This document shows, piece after piece, positions 1 through 7,573 of a stretch of DNA of 64,000 bases. Below the pieces are notes generated by a model. That model was not told the DNA's origin, made no database searches, and saw nothing but the letters and a program-made list of their open reading frames with translations. The DNA is from SCUD01 sp036824505 (GTDB lineage: Bacteria; Pseudomonadota; Gammaproteobacteria; Steroidobacterales; Steroidobacteraceae). The DNA lies in NCBI GenBank assembly GCA_036824505.1, contig DAITAA010000003.1, forward strand, positions 1-64,000, in the 5' to 3' direction. Made by a program: the position numbers and the translations under genes. Every line of letters begins with the position of its first letter. Positions within the stretch are counted from its first letter, which is position 1.

Positions 1-1244
1 ACGGCTGGCGACGACATGAGCGCGCCAATCGAGATGAAGCGGTAGTAGTCAATGTACATGTCCTGGAAGTCGCCGAACACTGGGGCGAAGGAGTCCTGGT
101 TCAGGCTGCCATCCGCGTTCAGCACCTTCATCGGATCCTGTTTCGACGCCTCAGTCTGGAACAGCCAGCCGAGCGCGCCGGTTTTCGTGTTCACGGCGTA
201 GAGCTTGCCGTTGTGGCTGCCGAAGTAGGCGAGCTCACCGGCGAGGGCCGCCGAAGAAAATATGTAGGCCTTCGCGTCGAAGTTCCAGCGCAGGCGGCCG
301 GTCTTCGCGTCGAGCGCCATGAAGCGCGAACTATCCGACGTGCCGACATAAACGACGCCATCGCGCACTGCGGGCGTGCCATTGACCCAGGACTTGCTGG
401 TGGGGTAATCCCACTTGTTGCGCCCGGTGGCCGCATCGAATGCGTAGACATGCGCGTCGCGGCAGCCAACGTACACGGTGCCGTCTACGACCGCGGCGGA
501 AGACTGGAACCCGACCTGGTTGTGAATCGCGGGATCCTGGCCGCCCTCGAATACCCATTTCTGCGCCCCGGTCTCGGCGTCAATGGCATAGAAGCGACCG
601 TCCCAGCTGCCGATGAACACGGTGCCGCCTGCAACGGCAGGCGAGGCATGCACGACGTCGCCGGTCGCGAATTTCCATTGCAGGATGCCGCTCTTCGCAT
701 CGACCGCATAGACGTTGCCGTCGCCGCCGCCGAAATACACCTTGCCATTTGCCACCGCCGGTGAGGACGTATAGACGTCCCAGGCATCCGGGATGGTCTG
801 TGCTGCGGAGGGGTAGCCGTGCAGGCCCTTGGCCTCGAATTTCTTCTCATACTCGATGGCGTAAACCCATTTCGGCTGGCCGGTGGAGGCATCGAGCGCT
901 GCGAGCGAGCCCGCACTCGAGACGAAGTAAAGCGTACCGTCCACGATCGCCGGCGAGGACGCGATTGGCCTGCTCGACTTGAACTTCCATTTCTCTGCGC
1001 CGGTCTGCTGGTCGAGCGCGAAGAGCTGCCCGCTGAGACTCGCGATATAGACAACACCGCCCGCGATCACGGGAGAGGCGACGATCGGGCCACCGGTAGC
1101 GAACGACCATTTGATTCCTGAGAGCTGCGCCGGACCGGTGCCCTGATAGACACCGGTGCGGGCGATGTTGCCGTGAAATGTGCTCTGGGCGAGTGCGGGT
1201 GTCGAGATAGCGGCGAGCAGGACGAAAGCGATGGTGTTCTTCAT
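1..1244 (-). CDS. exported PQQ-type beta-propeller repeat protein (3' end cut by window)
   Basis: The start at 1244 opens a signal peptide (MKNTIAFVLLAAISTPALAQ). The mature part shows at least seven blade repeats with the signature A-[VLI]-D-x-x-[TS]-G-x-x-x-W-x-[FY] (for example ALDQQTGAEKWKF, AFDAATGRNKWDY), plus recurring SSPA and VYFG/VYVG strands. This is the PQQ-binding-like (BamB/quinoprotein dehydrogenase) propeller fold, exported to the periplasm. No catalytic residues or haem motif are visible in the part present, so a dehydrogenase role is not established; a structural or ligand-binding role is equally possible. It is divergent from the peptidase gene at 1373. No clear Shine-Dalgarno sequence precedes the ATG. 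The C-terminus lies beyond position 1. Confidence 0.85.
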   Translation of the reverse strand, partial: MKNTIAFVLLAAISTPALAQSTFHGNIARTGVYQGTGPAQLSGIKWSFATGGPIVASPVIAGGVVYIASLSGQLFALDQQTGAEKWKFKSSRPIASSPAIVDGTLYFVSSAGSLAALDASTGQPKWVYAIEYEKKFEAKGLHGYPSAAQTIPDAWDVYTSSPAVANGKVYFGGGDGNVYAVDAKSGILQWKFATGDVVHASPAVAGGTVFIGSWDGRFYAIDAETGAQKWVFEGGQDPAIHNQVGFQSSAAVVDGTVYVGCRDAHVYAFDAATGRNKWDYPTSKSWVNGTPAVRDGVVYVGTSDSSRFMALDAKTGRLRWNFDAKAYIFSSAALAGELAYFGSHNGKLYAVNTKTGALGWLFQTEASKQDPMKVLNADGSLNQDSFAPVFGDFQDMYIDYYRFISIGALMSSPA

Positions 1245-1372
1245 GACGCTACAATAATGCGCCGCAGGCCGGCAGGCATTGGTGGACACTGCGATTCGTC
1301 GCGCCAGGCTGGTATTTCATCGCTTTTCTGCTGGGCGTGTGCCTGTCGTCAACAGAAGCTAACATCAGCACC

Positions 1373-3487
1373 ATGAAACCGAATTACCTGCGCCCGATAC
1401 TGCTCGTTGCCGCCGCATGGCTTTGCAGTGCTGCCCATGCAGCAGACACCCGCGACCCCTACATCTGGATGGAAGAAATTACAGGCGAGCGGGCGCTCAA
1501 CTGGGCCAAGGCGGAGAATGAGCGCTCGCTCAGGCTGCTGCAAGCCGATCCGCAATTCGGCGGATTACACGCCGACGCGTTGGCGATCCTGAACGCCAAG
1601 GATCGCATTCCGAATGTTGCCTTTGCGGGCACCGATGAACTGCGTAATTTTTGGCAGGACGCCGATCATGTGCGCGGCATCTGGCGGCGCACGACGCTCG
1701 AAAGCTATCGTAGCGAGACGCCGACCTGGGAGTTGCTGCTCGATGTGGATGCGCTGTCGAAAGCGGAGGCGGCGAACTGGGTCTGGAGCGGAGTCACCTG
1801 CCTGCCGCCCGAAGACCGGCTGTGCCTCGTTTCGCTGTCCGATGCCGGGAAGGATGCAGTCTATGTGCGGGAGTTCGACACGCGCACACGTGCCTTCGTC
1901 GAGGGCGGCTTCAGGCTGCCCGAGGGCAAGCATGGCCTGGCCTGGCTGGATGCCGACACCATCCTCGTGGCGACCGAATGGGAGAAGGGCCAGCTCACGG
2001 CCTCTGGCTATCCCTACATCATCAAGTCGTTGAAACGCGGTCGGGCGCTGGCCGAGGCGCATGAACTCTTCCGCGGAGACGCGAAGGACGTCGGCGTCGA
2101 TCCGTCGGTGCTGCGCGATGCCGACGGCGCAGTCCAGGCCGTAATGGCCTCTCGCTCGATCGATTTCTTCACGACCGAGTACTACTTCATCGACGCGCAA
2201 GCGCCGGTGAGGCTGCCGTTGCCGTTGAAGTCCACCGTCAAGTCGCTGGTCCGCGGAGAGCTGGTCTTCACGCTCGAGGAGAACTGGCCGGCCCGGAACC
2301 TGAATGAAGGGGACCTTGCCGCCTATGACCTCGCAGCATTGAAGACGGATCCGGATCACGCTGTGCCGCAGCTCATTCTCCGCCCCGGCCCGCGTGAATC
2401 CATCGAAGAAGTCGCAAGCACCCACAACAAGCTGGTCATCGCGCTCTATGAGAATGTCAAGGGCGCCATATTTTCCTTCGATCGCAGCGGCGATGGCTGG
2501 ACGCGGAGCAAGCTCGATCAACTGCCGGGCAATTCTTCGGTCGGCATCGTCACGACGTCCGATCATAGTGACCAGATGATCGCGAGCGTCACCGGTTTTC
2601 TGACACCCACGACGCAGTGGTTGGCGGACGGCGCCACCGGGCGGGTCGAGCGGCTGAAAGCTCTCGCACCCCGGTTCGATGCTGCCAATCTCCAGGTCGA
2701 TCAGTTCGAAGCGGTATCGACGGACGGAACGAAGATTCCGTATTTCGTCGTACGGCCAAAGAACGTGGAGCTGGTCGGCGCCGCGCCGACGCTCCTGTAC
2801 GCCTATGGCGGCTTCCAGGTCTCGATGACGCCCTGGTACTCGGGCATCATCGGCAAGCTCTGGCTGGAGCGCGGCGGTACCTTCGTGGTCGCGAATATTC
2901 GCGGCGGTGGCGAGTTCGGCCCCGCCTGGCACAACGCGGGGCTCAAGGAAAATCGCCAGAAGGTCTTCGACGATTTCTTTTCGGTGTCGGAGGACCTGAT
3001 CGCTCGCAAGATCACGAGCGCGCGGCGGCTCGGCATCATGGGCGGATCGAATGGCGGTTTGCTGATGGGCGTGGCGCTGACGCAGCGGCCCGAGCTGTAC
3101 CACGCAATCGTGATCCAGGTTCCGCTCTTTGACATGATTCGCTACACACAGATCGGGGCCGGGGCGTCGTGGGTGGGTGAATATGGCGACCCCGCAGTCT
3201 CCGCGGAGCGCGCCGTCCTCGAGCGTTATTCCCCGTACCGGAATCTCCGGGCCGGAAAGCGCTATCCGGAAGTTTTCCTGGAAACTTCCACGGCCGATGA
3301 CCGAGTTCATCCAGCCCATGCGCGCAAGGCGGCCGCGCGACTGAAGGAACTGGGCTACCCGTATCTCTATTACGAGAACATGGAAGGCGGGCATTCGGCG
3401 GGTGCAAACCTCAATCAGGTGGCGCTGACCAATGCGCTGGAGTACACCTATTTGAGCAAGCGGTTGATGGGCTGTGGCTGCGAATAG
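1373..3487 (+). CDS. exported prolyl oligopeptidase family serine peptidase (S9)
   Basis: 704 aa. The chosen ATG starts a clear signal peptide (MKPNYLRPILLVAAAWLCSAAHA); an ATG-less upstream extension would not. After it come the S9A N-terminal propeller (DPYIWMEEI... is typical) and an alpha/beta-hydrolase domain. The catalytic triad is visible: Ser559 in GGSNGGLLMG, Asp at 642-643 in DDRVHP, His674 in EGGHSAG. YAYGGFQVS and ANIRGGGEFG are oxyanion and hydrolase-core motifs of the family. It should cleave short proline-containing peptides in the periplasm. The next reading frame (a paaK remnant) begins 3 nt after its stop. Substrate specificity cannot be read from the sequence. Confidence 0.93.
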   Translation: MKPNYLRPILLVAAAWLCSAAHAADTRDPYIWMEEITGERALNWAKAENERSLRLLQADPQFGGLHADALAILNAKDRIPNVAFAGTDELRNFWQDADHVRGIWRRTTLESYRSETPTWELLLDVDALSKAEAANWVWSGVTCLPPEDRLCLVSLSDAGKDAVYVREFDTRTRAFVEGGFRLPEGKHGLAWLDADTILVATEWEKGQLTASGYPYIIKSLKRGRALAEAHELFRGDAKDVGVDPSVLRDADGAVQAVMASRSIDFFTTEYYFIDAQAPVRLPLPLKSTVKSLVRGELVFTLEENWPARNLNEGDLAAYDLAALKTDPDHAVPQLILRPGPRESIEEVASTHNKLVIALYENVKGAIFSFDRSGDGWTRSKLDQLPGNSSVGIVTTSDHSDQMIASVTGFLTPTTQWLADGATGRVERLKALAPRFDAANLQVDQFEAVSTDGTKIPYFVVRPKNVELVGAAPTLLYAYGGFQVSMTPWYSGIIGKLWLERGGTFVVANIRGGGEFGPAWHNAGLKENRQKVFDDFFSVSEDLIARKITSARRLGIMGGSNGGLLMGVALTQRPELYHAIVIQVPLFDMIRYTQIGAGASWVGEYGDPAVSAERAVLERYSPYRNLRAGKRYPEVFLETSTADDRVHPAHARKAAARLKELGYPYLYYENMEGGHSAGANLNQVALTNALEYTYLSKRLMGCGCE

Positions 3488-3490
3488 GGG

Positions 3491-3996
3491 ATGACCGTGG
3501 GGCGCCGGAAGCCGGATCCCAGCGAGCTGGAGCCGATCGAGCGTGCGGGTGTCGGCGAGCTTCGCGATCTGCAGTTCAGGCGGCTGCAGGCGATCCTGCA
3601 GCACGCGTACTCTAATTCAGTACCGTATCGTGCCAAGTGCACCGAAGCCGGCATGTTCGCCGTGCCGGTGGATCAGGTGGTTCGCATCCATTCATCGAGC
3701 GGCACGACGGGGAAACCGACGGTCGTCGGCTACACGATAGAGCGACATCGACACCTGGTCCAGCCTGGTCGCGCGCTCCATCCGGGCAGCCGACGGCAGG
3801 CGCGGCGACAAGGTGCAGGTCGCCTACGGCTTTGGCCTTTTCACGGGCGGTCTCGGCGCGCACTACGGTGCGGAGCGGCTAGGACTGACGGTGATACCGA
3901 TGTCTGGCGGCCTCCACGGCGGTCGTCGTGCTTGAGCCCGGCGAATTGCCGCGCTCGGCGGGCAAGGCCGTGCGTGTCGTCGACGAGCGCCGCTAG
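3491..3996 (+). pseudogene. paaK: degraded phenylacetate-CoA ligase (paaK) remnant
   Basis: The reading frame from 3491 matches the start of PaaK (ELEPIERA, then LQFRRLQAIL and HAYSNSVPYR). It then jumps without about 30 expected residues to MFAVP and the AMP-binding loop IHSSSGTTGKPTVVGYT. From about 3741 the match continues in another frame (DTWSSLVARSIR, then VAYGFGLFTGGLGAHYG and ERLGLTVIPMSGG) and ends. The last 75 nt, in the third frame, encode VVLEPGELPRSAGKAVRVVDERR and a stop, which looks like the PaaK C-terminus. So the central and C-terminal adenylation core (about 250 residues) is deleted and there are at least two frameshifts; no functional enzyme can be made. A functional ligase would activate phenylacetate to phenylacetyl-CoA, the substrate of the paa operon at 54.8-64 kb. 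Confidence 0.85.
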
Positions 3997-4036
3997 CTGA
4001 GCCGTCGCATCCTGACCCGGCCCGAATCTGATCGCT

Positions 4037-4849
4037 TCATTGACGCTCTGCGATGACCTCGAGAACCAACGGTGTTGTAAACACTGTTCTCTCATCCGCT
4101 TCGGCTTCCTGGAAGTCCCGACGCACTTGTCCGGCCCAGTCGGCACTGACGCGCCCGAGTTCGCGCAACCGATCGACGTTGATTCCGACGAAACTCGCCG
4201 GCCACTGCCAGAATTCATCCCGCGGCGTGACCGCAAAGACGTGGTGGCGTACCTGGCGCAAGCGAAAGCCCACGGCCGGTAGCAGCGCCGGCAGGTCGAG
4301 CCCGATGTTCGGCTCGCCACCGGCTGTGCGCCAACTCGCCATGACCTCCAGGGCAAAGCGCTCCAGCGCCGGGCGACGGGGCGTGAACTGGAAAGTGCTG
4401 TAGTTGGAATACTCGTGAAACATCGCGAGGCCGCCAGGACGCAGTGCGTCGGCAATCTTCTGCATCAGCGTCTGCGGTGACGAAACGAAGCAAGCCACCC
4501 AGCGGCACCAGGCGGCGTCGAAGCCGGTGACGCCCAGGGATTCGTTCATCAGGTCCATGCTGCGGAAACGGACGTTCGAAAGTCCGCGGCCGGCACAGGC
4601 CTTCTTCGCAGTTTCGAGAAAGCGCTCTGAGCGTTCGGCCGCGAGGACCTCACCTGTCGGGCCGACGATGTCGGCCAGGTCAAGTGTGGCAAATCCTGGG
4701 CCGGCTCCTACATCGACCACCTTGTTGCCGCGCGCGATCCCGGCTCTCTTCCAGCATTCGAGTACCGTCGGCCGCCAGACCCGATGCTGCAGGCCGAGGC
4801 GGGCGATTTCCTCGTCGTGGGTTCCGAGTACGTAGTCTCTTTCGGTCAT
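4037..4849 (-). CDS. class I SAM-dependent methyltransferase
   Basis: 270 aa from an ATG at 4849, whose first bases overlap the stop of the upstream membrane peptide (ATGA). The start MTERDYVLGTHDEEIARLGLQH is typical of this methyltransferase group. Motif I is VVDVGAGPGFATLDLA (about residues 40-56). An acidic motif follows (EVLAAERS), then RFRSMDL and a methyltransferase-11 type core with ALRPGGLAMFHEY. It should transfer a methyl group from S-adenosylmethionine to an unidentified small molecule. It is the last gene of a leftward three-gene set with the 66-aa membrane peptide and the GST, which fits detoxification or a modification role but does not show one. Confidence 0.85.
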   Translation of the reverse strand: MTERDYVLGTHDEEIARLGLQHRVWRPTVLECWKRAGIARGNKVVDVGAGPGFATLDLADIVGPTGEVLAAERSERFLETAKKACAGRGLSNVRFRSMDLMNESLGVTGFDAAWCRWVACFVSSPQTLMQKIADALRPGGLAMFHEYSNYSTFQFTPRRPALERFALEVMASWRTAGGEPNIGLDLPALLPAVGFRLRQVRHHVFAVTPRDEFWQWPASFVGINVDRLRELGRVSADWAGQVRRDFQEAEADERTVFTTPLVLEVIAERQ

Positions 4850-5046
4850 GCCTTCGGTTTGTGGCCCAGCACCCGGGCTGGCAGGAACAGGATCGCCCTG
4901 AGCAGCGCGAAGATCGCCTCGAAGGTAATGCCGACCAGGCGAAACGGCAGGGAAATCAGCCAGACGAATGGCCATAGAAGAAGCGCGAGCAGGGCCAGGG
5001 GCCAGCAAAGCACTAGCAGAACGAGCCAACCGATGAAAGCAAGCAT
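4846..5046 (-). CDS. small hydrophobic membrane protein
   Basis: 66 aa, almost entirely hydrophobic: MLAFIGWLVLLVLCWPLALL, then further apolar stretches ending LFLPARVLGHKPKA. There are probably two membrane passes, with a basic tail in the cytoplasm. It overlaps the methyltransferase start by 4 nt and lies 21 nt downstream of the GST stop, so it is probably translated as part of that operon. Absence of stop codons alone would be weak evidence at this GC content; the strong apolar bias and the ATGA coupling are what support it. No function can be assigned. Confidence 0.7.
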   Translation of the reverse strand: MLAFIGWLVLLVLCWPLALLALLLWPFVWLISLPFRLVGITFEAIFALLRAILFLPARVLGHKPKA

Positions 5047-5067
5047 CGCTGTTGTCGCCGTGCGGGT

Positions 5068-5742
5068 TCAGATCGTCACGAATGCCGCATCTTTCCTGGC
5101 ATTCACCATCCCGTAAAACGCCTCGTTGGCCTTCGCCCAATTGGGGCGCGCCTTCATGGCCGCATACCAGCGCGCGACATTCGGAAACTTCGTGAAATCG
5201 CAGTGGGTGACTTCGCCCAGCGAAATGATCCCGGCGCCAAAATAATCGGCGATCGTCATTTCGTTGCCACACAGGTACTTCTTGTGACTGCCGAGCAGAT
5301 GCTGATCGAGTGCACTCAGCCAGAAATTCGCTTTCTGCTTACCCCACTCAACCGCCGCGGCCTGGGCCTCGTCGCTGCGCCGCTTGTGGTGCGGAAAGAT
5401 CTGCGGATAGACCAGGCCGTAGCCAAAGTCACGATAGAAACCCGTATTGAGCCAGTCCATCATCTCGTTGACCCGCGCGCGCTTCTGCAAGTCCTTCGGG
5501 TAGGCAGGCGAGTTGGTCTTGTCGGCGAGGTACTTCAAAATCGCCGAACTCTCGGTCAGCCGGAAATCGCCATCCTCCAGCACCGGCACGAGCTTGCTTG
5601 GATTGATGGTCTCGTATGCCGGCTGCAGGTGCTCGCCGGTCATCAGGTCGATGAGCTGGTAGTCGAGATCGATCTTGCTGTCCAGCGCGAACATCACGAC
5701 CGGGCGGCTGACGGTAGAAACAGGGTGGTAATAGAGTTTCAT
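5068..5742 (-). CDS. glutathione S-transferase family protein
   Basis: 224 aa. The thioredoxin-fold N-terminal domain starts MKLYYHPVSTVSRPVVMFAL. It contains the cis-proline segment KLVPVLEDGDF and the glutathione gamma-glutamyl contact TESSAILKYLA (Glu-Ser, about residues 63-64). The helical C-terminal domain has the N-capping motif MTIADYFGAG. The first helix carries STVSR, so a serine of the theta/beta-like type may activate glutathione. Expected role: cytosolic conjugation or reduction of electrophiles with glutathione. It heads the leftward set with the membrane peptide and methyltransferase. An AGGA Shine-Dalgarno sits 8 nt before the ATG. Confidence 0.9.
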   Translation of the reverse strand: MKLYYHPVSTVSRPVVMFALDSKIDLDYQLIDLMTGEHLQPAYETINPSKLVPVLEDGDFRLTESSAILKYLADKTNSPAYPKDLQKRARVNEMMDWLNTGFYRDFGYGLVYPQIFPHHKRRSDEAQAAAVEWGKQKANFWLSALDQHLLGSHKKYLCGNEMTIADYFGAGIISLGEVTHCDFTKFPNVARWYAAMKARPNWAKANEAFYGMVNARKDAAFVTI

Positions 5743-5861
5743 TGCGGAACTCCTGTCCTTCGCATATCAAATGTACATCAACCCGGTGGCGACGGCGCAA
5801 ACCTGTGGATCGCGACTCGCCCGGTAGCCAGCGACCTGCGCGATCGCGTATCGTACCCGTC

Positions 5862-7556
5862 ATGCGGATGCGGGGATTTCTGCGATCCTGTTGTTGCCTG
5901 CTGACGCTGGCGCCAGGCTGGTGCCTTGCCACCGAGGCGTTGATCCTCGCCAACGCCAATGTCTACACCGGTGTCCCTTCCCAACCGCGCGCCGAGGCTG
6001 TTCTCGCCGTTGATGGGCGCATCGCCTATGTCGGTACGAGCGCTGAGGCACTGAAGCGCGCTCCACCCGGCGCCCGCGAGTTGGATCTCGGCGGCCTCAC
6101 CGTCCTGCCCGGCCTGACAGACTCCCACGCGCATCTGGCAGGCATCGGCTGGCGCGAACTGAACTTCGACCTGACGGGTGTCGAGAGCCTTGCCGCACTG
6201 AAGCAACGCCTGCGTGATCGCGCCGCCCAGGACAAGATCAGTCCCTGGATCGAAGGACGCGGCTGGATCGAAACCCGCTGGACGCCGGCCGTATTTCCGT
6301 CCCGCACCGACCTCGACGAAGCCGTCGCTGACCGCCCCGTGATGCTCGAACGCATTGACGGTCACGCGATCGTTGCCAACACCCTTGCCCTGAAGATCGC
6401 GCGCATCACGCGCGAGACAGCCGATCCACCCGGCGGCCAGATCCTGAGGGATCCCGCGACCGGGGAACCGACCGGCATGTTGATCGACAATGCCAAGGCC
6501 CTGATCGAGAAATTGGTGCCGCCGCCGACCAGGGACCAGCTGAAAACGGCCCTGGAAACCGGTGCGAACCGCAGCGTCAGGGTTGGCTGGACCCAGTTGC
6601 AGTATGCGGGCACCACGGACGCAGAAATCGAAATGCTGTGCCGGCTGTACGCCGAGGGCAAGATCAATCTCCGCGTTTACGCCGCGATCGGCGGGCCCGG
6701 GCCGGACGCCGAGCGCCTGCTGACCCTGGGACGCATTCACAGGAGCTGCGACAACCGGCTCACGGTGCGCGGTATCAAGCTCTACATGGATGGCGCGCTG
6801 GGCTCGCGCGGCGCGGCGTTGCTCGCACCCTACAGCGATTCCCCGCAGGACCGGGGATTGCTGGTCAACCAGCCGGGCGAAGTCCTGCGGATCGCCAAGG
6901 CTGCACTGCGCAGTGGCATTCAGGTGCAGACACACGCGATCGGTGATCGCGCCAACCGCCTGGTGCTCGACCTCTACGAACAGGCGTTTGCCAGCGTTCC
7001 CCCTTCGGAACGCACAGTCGCTGAACCGCGTTTTCGCATCGAACACGCCCAGGTCCTGGCACCCAAGGACATTCCGCGATTCGCAAAACTCGGCGTGATC
7101 GCCTCGATGCAGACTTCACATGCCATCAGCGACATGTTCTTCGCACCGAGCCGCCTGGGGCCTGATCGCATCAAGGGCGCCTATGCGTGGCGCTCATTGC
7201 TCGATGCGGGCGCGATCATCACGGGCGGCAGCGACGCGCCCGTGGAGCAGGGCGACCCGATCATCGAATTCTACGCGGCAGTAACTCGCCGCGCGCAGGA
7301 CGGCTATGCAGGGGCTGACTGGGGCCTTGATCAGCGCATGACGCGCGAGGAAGCGCTCAGGATCCTGACGATCGCGCCTGCCTATGCGGCGTTCCAGGAG
7401 CAGGAGCGCGGTACGATCGAGGAAGGAAAGCTCGCGGATTTCACGGTGCTGTCCGCAGACATCATGCAGGTGCCGGATGCCGAGATTCTGAAGAGCCGCG
7501 TCGCGATGACAGTGATTGGGGGTGAAATCGTCTTCGACGACAGGCCGCGCGACTGA
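5862..7556 (+). CDS. exported amidohydrolase (YtcJ-like, amidohydrolase 3 family)
   Basis: 564 aa, starting at the ATG at 5862 (a second in-frame ATG is at 5868), which gives a signal peptide rich in Cys/Leu ending near CLATEA. The first metal motif is GLTDSHAHLAG (HxH). IKLYMDGALGSRGAAL, HAIGDRAN, RIEHAQ and GGSDAPVEQGDP follow in the order expected for YtcJ-like metal-dependent amidohydrolases. The C-terminal strand domain carries GTIEEGKLADFTVLS. The family hydrolyses amide or related bonds of unknown substrates; the leader suggests a periplasmic enzyme. It is divergent from the GST and convergent with the GGDEF-EAL gene. Confidence 0.9.
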   Translation: MRMRGFLRSCCCLLTLAPGWCLATEALILANANVYTGVPSQPRAEAVLAVDGRIAYVGTSAEALKRAPPGARELDLGGLTVLPGLTDSHAHLAGIGWRELNFDLTGVESLAALKQRLRDRAAQDKISPWIEGRGWIETRWTPAVFPSRTDLDEAVADRPVMLERIDGHAIVANTLALKIARITRETADPPGGQILRDPATGEPTGMLIDNAKALIEKLVPPPTRDQLKTALETGANRSVRVGWTQLQYAGTTDAEIEMLCRLYAEGKINLRVYAAIGGPGPDAERLLTLGRIHRSCDNRLTVRGIKLYMDGALGSRGAALLAPYSDSPQDRGLLVNQPGEVLRIAKAALRSGIQVQTHAIGDRANRLVLDLYEQAFASVPPSERTVAEPRFRIEHAQVLAPKDIPRFAKLGVIASMQTSHAISDMFFAPSRLGPDRIKGAYAWRSLLDAGAIITGGSDAPVEQGDPIIEFYAAVTRRAQDGYAGADWGLDQRMTREEALRILTIAPAYAAFQEQERGTIEEGKLADFTVLSADIMQVPDAEILKSRVAMTVIGGEIVFDDRPRD

Positions 7557-7573
7557 CCGGCGCCGCGCTGCGG

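Noticed and set aside
1565..3604. 679-codon open frame on the minus strand opposite the prolyl oligopeptidase
   Set aside because: It is a shadow of the peptidase gene at high GC; the sense strand has full family motifs and a signal peptide, the antisense product has none.
4850..5272. N-terminal extension of the methyltransferase frame up to 5272
   Set aside because: The extension covers the membrane peptide and part of the GST gene in other frames and is not protein-like; the ATG at 4849 is coupled to the upstream stop.
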